From assembly GCA_029237695.1 (NCBI GenBank), contig CM055266.1, positions 124,114,569 through 124,178,568 on the forward strand: a DNA stretch of 64,000 nucleotides. The letters are read 5' to 3'. Position 1 is the first letter of the stretch, and each line of letters opens with the position of its first letter. A program made the translations under genes and the position numbers. This document shows, one piece after another, positions 44,891-55,095 of this stretch. This stretch comes from Conchocele bisecta. Lineage: Eukaryota > Mollusca > Bivalvia > Lucinida > Thyasiridae. A model generated the notes under the pieces. That model was not told the DNA's origin. It saw only the letters and a list, made by a program, of their open reading frames with translations, and made no database searches.

Positions 44891-45031
44891 TATAGGAATG
44901 AATGGCCTTTTTGTGGAATTTATCGGGGTATAAACTTGGAAAAGTCGCGGGAATACTGGCCGGAAGATTTTGTCCAGTATTCCCGCGACTTTTCCAAGTT
45001 TATATCCCCGATAAATTCCACAAAAAGGCTG
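44891..45031. mobile_element. TATAGGAATGAATGG foldback MITE, short copy
   Basis: Arms GGAATTTATCGGGGTATAAA / TTTATATCCCCGATAAATTC and AAAAGTCGCGGGAATACTGG meeting at GGAAGATTTTGTCC. No long shoulder on either side. Confidence 0.8.
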
Positions 45032-45289
45032 CTTACTAGTGCTATTCACTGAGGTTGGTTGGTTAGAAGGTCGGACCCATGCCGGCCTTGGGGCGCAGTT
45101 TGGTAGTCTGGGCATGGGTGTTAACCCGGGACTCTGAGATTTAGGCTAATTCCATTATAATCGATTGCGTGCCAATAAAAGTATGATTGAAGAACAATTA
45201 CGTTGTTCGTCTTCGAGAGGTTCTACAAGGTGCGACTCAGATGGTGATCACTACAATGTTACAGTACAAAGTCTTCTGAAATGGTCCCC

Positions 45290-45527
45290 TGGGAGCCGTT
45301 TCACTAAACTTAGTACGACTAAAATGTTTGAAACTGCAAAATTATGACAGTCTGTAAATTTCACATTAATAGCAATTTTTTCTTGTAAACAATTGTTGGA
45401 TTTACATTTATTGAGTATAGGCTGCATATGCAGCCTATCCTCAATAAATGTAAATCCATCAATTGAAATTTCCAGACGATCCTAAATTTGAACTTTTAGT
45501 CGTACAAAGTTTAGTGAAATGGGCCCC
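45290..45527. mobile_element. Foldback MITE copy 2, next to exon v donor
   Basis: Arms from GGGAGCCGTTTCAC to GTGAAATGGGCCCC with centre GCATATGCAGCC. It ends 18 nt from exon v. Confidence 0.85.
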
Positions 45528-45545
45528 AGGAATATAAATACCTAC

Positions 45546-45777
45546 CACTCGGATTACGTCCGCCTACGACACCACCTCTCACCACATCACTGTGTTCGCC
45601 GCTGCTATCTGAGTCTTCATCATCAGGGTCGGGCATAGGCGGGGCTCTCTTCTGCTCTCCGGGGTCATCAACGGGGTCACAGCACGCTGGGCTCATGTAA
45701 AATTTCTGTCTGTTGACCAGGATCCGCATGTCGCCGTCGGAATGGATATTTAATATACGCCCAATCTGTCCCTTTGC
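45546..45777 (-). CDS. MIB2-like: MIB2-like exon v: end of second MIB repeat and acidic linker
   Basis: 232 nt: 77 codons (residues 213-289) plus one base of a split Ala codon. Acceptor ACTATCAG before GCAAAGGGA; donor GTAGGT. It reads AKGQIGRILNIHSDGDMR, then VNRQKFYMSPACCDPVDD, then PGEQKRAPPMPDPDDEDS and SSGEHSDVVRGGV. The first part matches the GKVGRV--I--D-DL-V-V---W---PA stretch of MIB repeat 2, but the conserved Trp is replaced by Phe (KFYMSPACC). The acidic, Ser-rich linker is probably disordered and has no close match in the vertebrate proteins. Confidence 0.88.
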
Positions 45778-46093
45778 CTGATAGTAACGGAAAACAAGGA
45801 AAACAAGAAAACAGAATAAGGATACAGAATGAGAAAATTAAATAGAGACAGTGAGCAGAGGCTCACGAATACCCCCATCCACCGGCTGCACCAACAAATA
45901 AAAACTTTAATGCAAATTCTGTAAAAACCTTAATTGTAAATTTCAAAGTAATTTGGCCTTGACCTTGGGCGCCATACGGGTGGGGAATCAAAATATAGAT
46001 GATGATAAACATTTATAAAACTTTCAAATCTATATATATACACCGTCATGTGATTTATTTTCCGTCACCTGTGCATCCGGCCAATGGAACGTC

Positions 46094-46302
46094 AGTTTTC
46101 ACTTTGTTGTAACCGTGACGCGCAGTTAAAATAATTCTTAAGAAAACCGAAAATAAACACATTTTCTTGATGAATTTATTTCAAATGCTGGAATTATAAG
46201 GAATGAATCTTTTTGTGGAATTTATCGGGGATATAAACTTGGAAAAGTCGCGGGAATACTGGACGATAAATTCAACAAAAAGGCCATTCATTCCTATAAT
46301 AT
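46094..46302. mobile_element. TATAGGAATGAATGG family copy with one arm deleted
   Basis: Shoulder GTGACGCGCAGTTAAAATAA and TTTTCTTGATGAATTTATTT, then the left arm to GGGAATACTGGACG. It then jumps directly to ATAAATTCAACAAAAAGGCC of the right arm, so most of the right arm is gone. Confidence 0.75.
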
Positions 46303-47023
46303 GTTAGAAGTCAGTACGTATTCGGTCAATACAGGGCAGGTTAGCTGATAAATGCTGTCAGCCGCTGCGGATCCTGATTAGACGGCTCGTTATAACCTTG
46401 ACTAGAAATGTAGCTTGGTCTATATAAATACTAGAGAAAGTGAGCAGGGGCTCATGTATACCCCCGGCCTGGAATGACAAATAAAGTTTAACACAAATAT
46501 TTAAACCAGATGGCCGCGGCCTGCATGTCGAGCCCGCCGAGGCATTTGATGGTCTCAGAGTGTATGTATTTGAATTTTGAATTAAGGGTTGTGAAGCTTT
46601 AACGCAAATTTTAAAGTCATTTGACCTTGACCTTGGGCATATGGACCAAATGGGCACGCTATGGAATGAAAATATGGATAATGAAAAGGAAGTTGGAAGT
46701 AAATTTGGAGTAACAATTGTGGAGATATAAGGTATGTAAAAACTTTAACGCAAACTTCTAAGTCATTTGACCTTGACCTTGGCGCACAGGGGCCGCATGA
46801 GTGGGACACAGAATGAATATATGGATGATGACCAATACGCATACAAACTTTCAAGCAAATCCGACTTACCGTTAAAAAGATAGTAGGTATCCGAAAACTT
46901 TAACCCAAATTTTGTCAAAAGATTAACGCAAACTTCTAAGTCATTTGACCTTGACCTTGGGCACATGGGCCGAATGAGTGGGACACAGCATGGATATATG
47001 GGTGATGACTAATAAGCATATGA

Positions 47024-47492
47024 GTGAGTGAGTGAATAGGGTTTAACGTCCGCTTTTCTGACATAGAGGTACAAGCCTCAGGGAGTCTACACGCAGACGG
47101 GTCAACGGGGTCGTGTCCCGTATCCACCTGTCCGAGGGGGGTAAATCCCAACTTCAGAACTCAATATTTACAATCAAAATATATATTCAGCCCTGAAATT
47201 AGAACAACCTGATCTGGTGTCAGGCCCTCGCCACACCAGCATCATTTATCCCATCCCCTAAAAGTAATAGGATTAGCGCTAATCTTACTTTTATATATGG
47301 GGCATAGCCTGACTCAACTCTCACATACAAGAAAGCCAAAAATGTACATGAGGGCCAAATCCGGTATAGTGGGTTCCGGAAAGTATGAACCCAATCGTTA
47401 AGCCAGTTTAGTCGCCTTTTACGACAAGCAATGGCTACTGCAGCACTATTCTCAGGATCAGTTGATCCCGCCCCGGTGCCTGCACGGGGCTG
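47024..47492. mobile_element. 469-bp SINE-like retroposon with 13-bp target duplication
   Basis: A perfect direct repeat AATAAGCATATGA flanks it (47011-47023 and 47493-47505). It begins with a GTGA run and GAATAGGGTTTAACGTCC. The middle TATTCAGCCCTGAAATTAGA is shared with 7150-7500 and 61140-61200, and the end holds CGCCTTTTACGACAAGCAAT. A long target duplication indicates LINE-type target-primed insertion. Confidence 0.85.
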
Positions 47493-47660
47493 AATAAGCA
47501 TATGAAGTTTTAAAGTCAATGTGACTTAGGACTGCAGAGATATAAGGTTTTTAAAAACTTTAATGCAGATTTCAGACGGACGGACTGACGTATGCATGGA
47601 CGGACGAACGGACACCCAGACGTCATTGTGATCACTATGTCTCGCTTTCCGCAAGCGGGC

Positions 47661-47830
47661 CCGACACAAACTTTAACGCCAATCAAAGTAATTTGACCTT
47701 GACCTTGGAAATGAAGGCCGCATGGGTGTGGTATGGAATCAAAACATGGATCATGATAAAGAAGTATATGAAGTTTGAAGTCAATCCGACTTACCGTTGC
47801 AGAGATAATGGTAACCAAAAACTCTTTAAC
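47661..47830 (+). repeat. TGACCTTGACCTTGG core unit
   Basis: One unit with GGAAATGAAGGCCGCATGGG and GTTGCAGAGATAATGG, closest to 27500-27610. No right end is visible. Confidence 0.65.
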
Positions 47831-48499
47831 CAGCGCTCCAGATAAGCTACGTATTTGCTTAAATATCAAATTACACATATATTGGTATTTCATTAGAATT
47901 GAATTGGACGGAATCGAGCGTTGTTTAAACTTAGTCCGGTTCATATGCACAGGTCAAAATATGAACTGAAAATGGCGCTTTGTGACAGAAATCCGTACGC
48001 AGACGAATAAAAAAATATTTTGTTATAAATATCACATATAGCGAAACAGCGGTAGCATCTACTGTTTTAATAATATGCACACATATTGTAATTAATGTTT
48101 AATAGTGATATATACTTATGAATATATACGATACTATGGTTTAACTCCAGCACTATGTTTTAAGGCTGTGTGATTTTCCTCAATATAAGCTGGATTAATT
48201 AATACTTATATTCATGCGCTTCATGAGAACATCAATACATTGAAAATATACAAATATTACTTCAAGGGGTATCGATATGATACATTTTAATAATATAAAT
48301 ATTGAAAATACACATTACAATCGCTTACAACATAAGTGCATCGTGACCTATTTGACCGCATTACCTATTGCGCGGGTACCTCATCATACCCCATAGGTAA
48401 CTGGGGGTATAGTGAGGTACGCTCGCTAATACAATGTTTGCGTAATGACCTTGTTTTTTCTGCATAAGTTAGCTGTATATTAAGAAATAACAAAATAAA
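47831..48499. other. Intron sequence with one short hairpin
   Basis: AT-rich and mostly unique-looking. At about 48369-48430 a hairpin pairs GGGTACCTCATCATACCCC with GGGGTATAGTGAGGTACGC. No exon found. Confidence 0.5.
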
Positions 48500-49025
48500 A
48501 AGGGACAACATATGCAAGTTTCACTTGTCAAGGGCCATAACTCTTCCAATACTATCCACATCAATAACCCCAGGTACACAACTTCACATAGTGACAAACA
48601 TTCCTGTAAAATTTCGCAACTCAAACTCAACACTGTAAGTGTTGGAAATAACATCATTTGTGATGAAATTTGTGATGGACAAAATTGCCAATTTTCTCTA
48701 AGTCAAGGGTCATAACTCCATCCTTACTGGATGATTCCGCAAACAAAACCCCGGGTCACAACTACACATGCTGATTAACATTCATATATAGTCTCATGCC
48801 TGTAACGCAAATACTTTTTGAGTTACCGGTGACATATGTTAAACATCAGCATTTTTTTAATCTATGTCAAGGGCCTTTAACTCTGTCCATATTGTATTAA
48901 TCCACATCATCGTATAAAAATCACCAGATGCACGAATCCACATGTTCATAAACATATTCCTATAAGGTTTCATGACTGTAGCTCAAATAGTTTTTCAGTT
49001 ATGTGCGACAAAAGTTGAAAATCGC
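48500..49025. repeat. Degenerate tandem repeat with TCAAGGGTCATAACTC
   Basis: About three diverged units of 170-190 bp, each with GTCAAGGGCCATAACTC-like and ATTCCTGTAAAATTTCGCA-like boxes (48528, 48705, 48868). A further piece with a (GACGGAC) tract is at 49545-49740. Confidence 0.6.
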
Positions 49026-49543
49026 CACTAATTCCAGCACAAAAATATTTACACAATTCCCTAACATTTGATTGGCCTGTAGCAAGTCTCTGTCCAAAAT
49101 TTATATCCCAGTAAACTCCCACGTCGAACTACTTTCCGTAACTGTGAGGCGCAGTTAAAATAATTCTTAAGAAAACGGAAAATAAAACACATTTTCTTGA
49201 TGAATTTATTTCAAATGCTGGAATTATAAGGAATTTATGGCCTTTTTGTTGAATTTATCGGGGGTATAAACTTGGAAAAGTCGCGGGAATACTGGACGAA
49301 GCCTTCCGGCCGGCCTGGTCCAATATTCCCGCGACTTTTCCAAGTTTATATCCCGATAAATTCCACAAAAAGGCCATTCATTCCTATAATAAACTTGAAA
49401 AAGTCGTGGGAATACTGGACGAAGGCCGGAAAAAGTCGCGGGAATACTGGACGAGGCCTTCCGGCCTTCGTCCAGTATTCCCGCGACTTTTCCAAGTTTA
49501 TACCCCGATAAATTCCACAAAAAGGCCATTCATTCCTATAATA
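49026..49543. mobile_element. TATAGGAATGAATGG foldback with internal re-duplication
   Basis: Shoulder (reverse of 53185-53382), then one complete palindrome (49227-49393) with centre AAGCCTTCCGGCCGGCC. A second partial palindrome follows directly (49394-49543) with centre GGCCTTCCGGCCTTCG. The second seems to be built from a copied arm. Confidence 0.75.
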
Positions 49544-49904
49544 AGTCAAGGGCCACTTTTCAATGTGTCAAGCTCGGTGACTACCGGATGAATCCGCATC
49601 TACAACCGAAGGTGTGCAACTTCACATGATGACAAATACTCCTGTCAAATTTTGCGACTCACTCAAATACTTTTGGAGAAAAAAGCGACACAAATTTTGT
49701 GACGGACGGACAACCATGCCAAAAACAATATGTCTCCCGGAAACATAATTTAAAAAATTTTGTACTCCCACTTTTGATAATCAATGCGTATTCTGCTAAA
49801 ATAAGTGTGTGAAATACGCCAATACACCCATTTCTCCAGTCCCAGTCACACATTAGATGAGGAGGGTTGTCACTGCAGCTGCACTCCTCATCCGCATAAA
49901 ATGT

Positions 49905-50090
49905 TTCAAGTTGAAAAATGCACCGGTTTCCTGAGGAGATGCTCTACTTAGTGCTATGGTATAAAGACATTTTTGTCTACTGGTAACTAGGGCAAATTTT
50001 GTTGTGCCGGTTACCAGATGAAAATGTGTTTTTGCAGGATCTTCTACACGTAGCTGAATCTGGTGCCTATTTCGACGTGAAACATTTCAA
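49905..50090. mobile_element. Hairpin MITE, second copy of the 6780-7010 family
   Basis: Arms CATTTTTGTCTACTGGTAAC / GTTACCAGATGAAAATG around GGGCAAATTTTGTTGTGCC, outer shoulders TGAAA and TTTCGACGTGAAA. Confidence 0.65.
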
Positions 50091-50095
50091 AATAC

Positions 50096-50400
50096 TTGAA
50101 TATTGTGCTTAGTGCCAATCAGCTTCATTGGCTGAGCTTGAGATGTGCTACAGCTCAGGCTCAGCTAATTAAACTGTTTGATTGTGAGTTAACATTACCA
50201 ACACATGTACTTGGAAATTGAGCTTGGTGTCAATCAGCTGCTTGATAGGTAAATTGATTGATTACAAGTTAACATCGACAATACATGTACTTGAAATTGT
50301 GCTTGGAGTCAACCAGCTTGATTGGCTGAGCCTGAGCTGTCCTACAGCTCAGCCAATTAAACTATTTGACTGCGAGTTAACATTGCCAATTGTTCAGAAA
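50096..50400 (+). repeat. Three tandem units beside exon iv
   Basis: Units with TGAAATTGTGCTTGGAGTC, CAGCTTGATTGGCTGAGC, TACAGCTCAGCCAATTAAAC and GAGTTAACATTGCCAA at 50096, 50216 and 50291. The middle one lacks the GAGCTGT...CAGCTCAG segment. The array lies about 50 nt downstream of the exon iv donor. Confidence 0.8.
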
Positions 50401-50448
50401 CGTTGGTAATCGGATCGAGATTACCACAGGCGGTTGTGTAGTACCCAC

Positions 50449-50553
50449 CTTGTTATAATCCTCGTTGTAGCCGCCATGGCCCTCCTGTAGAACCTTCAGG
50501 TTGGCGGCACTCTTGGTCACCCGCACAACACCACCCTGGTGAAACCCAGCCAT
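50449..50553 (-). CDS. MIB2-like: MIB2-like exon iv: start of second MIB repeat
   Basis: 105 nt, 35 codons (residues 178-212), phase 0 at both ends. Acceptor ATTACAG before ATGGCTGGG; donor GTGGGTAC after AACAAG. It reads MAGFHQGGVVRVTKSAAN, then LKVLQEGHGGYNEDYNK. This lines up with the GDVVRV---L--VK-LQ-GHGEW--DM start of MIB repeat 2; GHGGY carries Tyr where vertebrates have Trp. The ATG at its start is internal, since the frame continues from exon iii in phase. A TA-flanked element ends 6 nt from the acceptor dinucleotide. Confidence 0.87.
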
Positions 50554-50561
50554 CTGTAATA

Positions 50562-50640
50562 CAGTGAAACCTCTCTACAACAGCCAATCATGAGAAGACA
50601 CAGAACTGGCTGTTGTAGAGAGATGGCTGTTGTATTGTAT
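50562..50640. mobile_element. CAGTGAAACCTCTCTACAACAGCC element at exon iv acceptor
   Basis: CAGTGAAACCTCTCTACAAC with inverted GGCTGTTGTAGAGAG near 50607-50622, preceded by TA (50560-50561). The ends resemble pogo/Tigger-type inverted repeats (CAGT--AACCTC). The right end is blurred by a short repetition of GGCTGTTGTATTGTATGG. Confidence 0.65.
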
Positions 50641-50719
50641 GGAGGGTAAATATAGCTGTTGTATTGTATGGAGGGTAAATATAGAGACAATTGTCCATTT
50701 TGGATGTATAATATTGGCT

Positions 50720-52440
50720 GTTACAGCCATTTAAAGCTGTATCATGATGACGAAGCTTGTACAAACATTTTGACGCAAAGAAATGGCTAAGTGTTTTCGC
50801 ATAAATATGAAGGTAAAAAAGAGTGTGTTCCCAATGCTCATATGTATCATGTGTCCAAATATTGAAGCAATATGCCCAGTAATATTAAAGTTATACCATG
50901 ATGACGAAGCTTATACAAACTTTTTGACATTTCGGACGATGACGACGACGACGACAGAAGAAAAAGTGGCGACTACACTGCAGCTCCATTATAACGCGGT
51001 CGCGTATAAAATCGAGAAGAAATAAAAAAATAAAAAATAAATCGTCGGACGTCGTAGTCATCGTATAATTAGTTGATTCGTGATTTCTGTAAGTTTATTC
51101 AAACAACGAAGTTCAAAGTCCATGAAAGGATTATTATTAGTATGTTAGCAAATGTAATACCTTTAATCAGGTAATCATGTTAATAGGCATATTTATTAAT
51201 CAATTCAATTACCTTAATCCCAATTGACATGTATTCGCGAAGTAATGGTCGTATCAAAGGAGCATGCCGACCAATGTAACGCCTGATCAGAAGCTACACT
51301 GGTCACAAATCCCATGAGCACCATTTCCCCAGTCACGTAAATGTACCGCTTTTTGTCACCAAGTAATGTCAATGTAACTGTGTTAACACATAATTGTCGC
51401 TAATAAATGGTTGCCTGTTCGATCGCCTTTCTTTTTCTTTACTCCCAGGTGTAATATTTAGTGTTCTATAAATAGACTGGTGTTTCAGCATTATCTGGGT
51501 ATGGGATCACGTGGTCTATTGTTTACACTGCAGCCCACAGCAATCTCGCTTAAATCGTAAATTTCATTCATCAATATGACTGTTGCAGCGTAAAAAATAG
51601 ATCACGCGCCCCACATCCTGAGATATCAACAGCTAATCGTCCGCATGAATAGGCACGACACGTGACCATAGGCATTATTTATTATCAATTAATACTTTTA
51701 AGCGCCTGTTGATCGCGAGTAGTATACATTGTAATAAGTGTCTGTCTATCGCGAGCACTATACAACGTAATAAGCATGATTTTATAAATAACTCATATGT
51801 TTAATATATTAATACAAGTTTGTATGTCATAGGCATTATTAATAATTACTTTTAACTTCTGTTCAAATGACATGATTTTATATGGGTCCGTTGCTAATGG
51901 AATTCCCACAATAGTTGGTAACCGAAATGCGGATGATACCAGTAACCCGTGCAGTACCAGTACCCGTGCATGTTCCGAAATTTTATAACGTGGTCAGATT
52001 CGATCGCGGTTTGAAATCTTGGACGCCGACCACCGCGTTATAATGGAGCTGCAGTGTATAGTCGCGATTTCTGCTAAAGCAGGCGCGACAAAAAGTGTTT
52101 CCACAACCATGTGAAGGTCAAGGTCATGTTATCGGCCGCATGAGTGTGTTCCAAATGCTTACATATATCAAATGTCCAAATATTGAAGCAATCTGTCAAG
52201 TAATATTTAAGATATACCGTGATGACGCAGCTTGAACAAACTTTTTGACGTTTCGGACAACGACGACACGGATGACGATGACAATGATGATGACAACAGA
52301 AAACTGGTAAAGCAGGCGTGACGAAAAATAGCTGGGTGTTTCCGCAACAATGTGAAGGTCCGTAAAAAGGTTGAGGATATGTATAGATGATACCAGTGTG
52401 TTCCTAATGCTTATATGCATTAACCCTTCCTACGCTGTTG
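50720..52440 (+). mobile_element. GTGTTTCCACAACCATGTGAAGG element(s), interrupted
   Basis: Core units with CCAAATATTGAAGCAAT and GATGACG-AGCTT-TACAAAC, then (GAC)n at about 50936-50955. A right end GCTAAAGCAGGCGCGACAAA is displaced to 52060-52090 by the insertion at 50976-52056. A second unit and right end follow to 52330-52440. Uninterrupted relative at 53518-53820. Confidence 0.7.
50976..52056. mobile_element. 1,081-bp TA-flanked element with CACTGCAGCTCC ends
   Basis: Inverted ends CACTGCAGCTCCATTATAAC (50976) and GTTATAATGGAGCTGCAGTG (ending 52056), with TA on both sides (50974-50975, 52057-52058). It sits where the intact relative has GCGACTATAG, so the insertion site is clear. The ends again recall pogo/Tigger types. 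No transposase frame. Confidence 0.85.
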
Positions 52441-52566
52441 ACGGAAATTGTCGAATTGCCGTATGGAAACGATTCTCATGTGCTGTAAAAACCAGGTTTT
52501 TGTCGAGAAATATTGAAAATAAAACATTTCCAGCAGACGACAATATTTAATTCAGCGTAGTAAGGG
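52434..52566. mobile_element. piggyBac-like MITE, TTAA-flanked
   Basis: TTAA (52430-52433), CCCTTCCTACGCTG, interior GATTCTCATGTGCTG and CAGCAGACGACAATA, CAGCGTAGTAAGGG, TTAA (52567-52570). Confidence 0.85.
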
Positions 52567-52570
52567 TTAA

Positions 52571-53517
52571 AGGTACATGCCCACTCAGTAGACACAAAAT
52601 GTTCTTCATATCAGAGACATCATATGGGAGATTTTCTGACAAAATAAACATGCATTCACCATTACCCCACGTATTGATTGACATTATTATAAATGTCATA
52701 TCAGACTTAAACTTTCACACTGATATCAGGGGCGATAACCGTGTTTCCTTAAAATGTTAACGGACATTACTATTTATTCTCTGTATTTATTTTTTGACGT
52801 AGAATGATCATACTTTATAATCGGTCGAAAATATTAGTTTTTCAGGCGACGCATTTAATTAGTATAAATAATTAAAAAATATCATGTCTGCATATGAAAA
52901 TAGCCTGATACCACCGCGCGTCACCACCAGTAAAATAAATATTATAGGAATGAATGGCCTTTTTGTGGAATTTATCGGGGTATAAACTTGGAAAAGTCGC
53001 AGGAATACTGGACGAAGCGATAAAAAATTACAATTTTCGAAAAAAAATAATAATAATTTAATTTATTTTTTTCTTTTTTCTTTTTTTCTCGAAAATTGTA
53101 AATTTTTAAGACCTCGTCCAGTATTCCCGCGACATTTCCGAGTTTATATCCCCGATAAATTCAACAAAAAGGCCATTCATTCCTTATAATTCCAGCATTT
53201 GAAATAAATTCATCAAGAAAATGTGTTTATTTTCCGTTTTCTTAAGAATTATTTAACTGCGCCTCACGGTTACGGAAAGTAGTTCGGCATGGGAGTTTAC
53301 TGGGATATAAATTTTGGACAGAGACTTGCTACAGGCCAATCAAATGTTAGGGAATTGTGTAAATATTTTTGTGCTGGAATTATTACTAAATGATTATATC
53401 TGTATATCTGTATTGTCATTTTTAGAACTGGTGAAATAGTGACACAAGTATGCACTTATTTAATTCTGATAAAGAACATTTTGTGCCTACTGAGTGGGCA
53501 TGTACTTTTAAGTGTCC
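52571..53517. mobile_element. AGGTACATGCCCACTCAGTAG element, split by a foldback MITE
   Basis: Ends AGGTACATGCCCACTCAGTA and CTGAGTGGGCATGTACTT, each with TTAA outside (52567-52570, 53518-53521). The interior matches 61406-61877 in the opposite orientation until 52941 and again from 53383; the MITE at 52942-53382 fills the gap. Confidence 0.85.
52942..53382. mobile_element. TATAGGAATGAATGG foldback with a second hairpin in its centre
   Basis: Palindromic part 52942-53190 plus a one-sided shoulder (CAGCATTTGAAATAAATTC to TTTGTGCTGGAATT). The usual GGCCTTCCGGCC centre is replaced by a hairpin ATTACAATTTTCGAAAAA / TTCTCGAAAATTGTAA. That hairpin occurs alone at 58935-59014. Confidence 0.85.
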
Positions 53518-53820
53518 AAATATTGAAGCAATCCATCTAGTAACATTAAAGTTATATGACGATAAAGAAACTTGTACAATCTTTTTGAAGTGTTTCCACA
53601 ACCATGTGAAGATAAAAAAAGTCAAGGTCATGTTAATGGAGACATGAGTGTGTTCCAAATGCTCACATGTATCAAGTGTCCAAAAAATGAAGTAATTTGT
53701 CAAGTAATATTAAAGTTATATGACGAAGAAACTTGTAGAAACTTTTTGACATTTGTTGACGACGATGAAGGAAAAAGCGGCGACTATAGTTGCGCCTTCT
53801 GCTAAATCTGCCACGACAAA
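53518..53820 (+). repeat. GTGTTTCCACAACCATGTGAAG element, uninterrupted
   Basis: Two units with CCAAATATTGAAGCAATC and TTAAAGTTATATGACGA, then GACGACGATG, the site GCGACTATAGTTGCG, and end CTGCTAAATCTGCCACGACA. It is the empty-site partner for the insertion at 50976-52056. Confidence 0.65.
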
Positions 53821-53903
53821 AATGTGTTCAAATATATAGGGTTCTTACGGGTATATATTTTGTATCTTGAAACAGCATAAAAACACAGTACACAAATACT
53901 TAC

Positions 53904-54130
53904 CCTGTAGAGTGCAGAGCGAACTACAATGTATATTTTGCCGTTTTGATACTGAACTCGCGCCATTTCCCCATCGAACAATATTTCCATAATGGTTCCC
54001 GTCTCCGTGGTACACTGCTGCATGTCGGAATTCCAGCCCCCGGGTACCTTACCCTTCACCTGGGCCTGTTTGAACTCTGCGGGGCTCATGTTCACCGATA
54101 CCTTGTCTCCCAGTTTCAGCTTGATTATAC
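53904..54130 (-). CDS. MIB2-like: MIB2-like exon iii: first MIB repeat
   Basis: 227 nt: two bases completing a split Gly codon, then 75 codons (residues 103-177), phase 0 at a strong GTAAGT donor. The acceptor is CAATCACAG. It reads IIKLKLGDKVSVNMSPAE, then KVPGGWNSDMQQCTTETG, then TIMEILFDGEMARVQYQN and GKIYIVVRSALYR. The conserved GGW----M----T-TGTV---D-D--VQY--G plan of MIB repeat 1 is clear. The usual W-F-P-AL ending is replaced by IVVRSALYR. Copies of its acceptor with about ten exon bases recur upstream (54182-55400). Confidence 0.9.
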
Positions 54131-54283
54131 CTGTGATTGAAGGGTGTAGTGGATAAGGGGATGTCAAAATACAGTTTACTTGGTTTTATTATACCTGCGT
54201 CTGAAGGGGTCAGTGAAAAAAGTGGGCTTTAGTTTGTTTTGCGGCAAAGTTTAAGAAATCAAGACAAATTTGGTTTTATTATA

Positions 54284-54626
54284 CAGTGAAACCTCCCCGA
54301 ACGGCCACCTCTTTACAACAACATCCTCTCTGTAACAGCCACTATTTTATATCCCAAATGGATGTTTCCTCTATATTTAACCATTAGATGCTGAGCACGA
54401 AAATTGTCATCTGCTGTTGCTTTTGCATTCTTGCTCAATAAAAACATGTTTTGACAGCATTTTTAAAATGCTGTCAAAGCATGTATTTGATGAGAATTAT
54501 CAAAGAAAATAAATAAACAGCAGACAACAAATTTAATTCAGCATTAACCTCTCTAAAACAGCCACCTCTCTACAACAGCCAGTTTTGCGTCTTCGCAAGG
54601 GTGGCTGTTGTAGAGAGGTTGCACTG
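54284..54626. mobile_element. TA-flanked CAGTG-ended element with a nested MITE
   Basis: Ends CAGTGAAACCTCCCCGAACG and GTTGTAGAGAGGTTGCACTG, TA on both sides (54282-54283, 54627-54628). It is inserted in a unit of the acceptor-copy array. From about 54380 to 54546 it contains a piggyBac-like MITE (CAGCAGACAACAAATTTAAT). Confidence 0.8.
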
Positions 54627-54654
54627 TACTTGCGATTGAAGGGGTCAGTGGAAA

Positions 54655-55095
54655 ATTAAAAGTGAACAGGTTTTATGTCTCAGCAACAGCTAAGGTCATG
54701 TAAGGATTGGATCTCGATTTTCAAGTCATATCTGAAGGTTTTGAGGGATGGAAATACTATGAAAGTATTGTTCATGCCTATGGCTAGGATTGAACTCGAA
54801 ACCTCTGGTATTGAAGTCCAGGGGCCTGTTTCACAAAAGTTTGTACAACTAAAATGTTTGTAAGTGCAAATTTAGGATCGTCTGGAAATTTCAATTGATG
54901 GATTAACATTTATTGAGCATAGGCTGCATAAGCATCCTATGCTCAATAACTGTAAATCCAATAATAGTTTACAAGACAACATTGTTAATGTGAAATTTAC
55001 AGGCTATCATAATTTTGCACTTACAAACATTTTAGTCGTACAAAGTTTAGTGAAACAGGGCCCCAGTGTCCTAACCGCTAGGCCATAATACATCC
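54655..55095 (-). mobile_element. tRNA-derived SINE split inside its head by a foldback MITE
   Basis: Body GAACAGGTTTTATGTCTCAG to GGATTGAACTCGAAACCTC (B-box complement), then GGTATTGAAGTCCA. After the MITE at 54822-55062 comes GTGTCCTAACCGCTAGGCC (A-box complement). Confidence 0.8.
54822..55062. mobile_element. CGTACGACTAAAATGTT foldback MITE, copy 3 (nested in SINE)
   Basis: Arms GGGCCTGTTTCAC to GTGAAACAGGGCC, centre near 54935. It is inserted between the A and B boxes of the SINE head. The exact border is uncertain by a few bases because the ends are GC palindromes. Confidence 0.8.

Larger units (their letters stand above)
45850..47660 (+). mobile_element. GTGAGCAGGGGCTCA elements, two or more, with insertions
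   Basis: Left ends at about 45852 and 46430 (GAGCAGGGGCTCATG), cores with CATTTGACCTTGACCTTGG, a (GGAC)n near 47578, and the right hairpin TCGCTTTCCGCAAGCGGG at about 47640-47660. Interrupted by the MITE at 46094-46302 and the SINE at 47024-47492. Confidence 0.65.

Noticed and set aside
54818..55066. CCAG as a 4-bp target duplication of the foldback MITE
   Set aside because: Other copies of the family carry CTGG/CCAG as part of their own inverted ends, so the duplication cannot be separated from the element.
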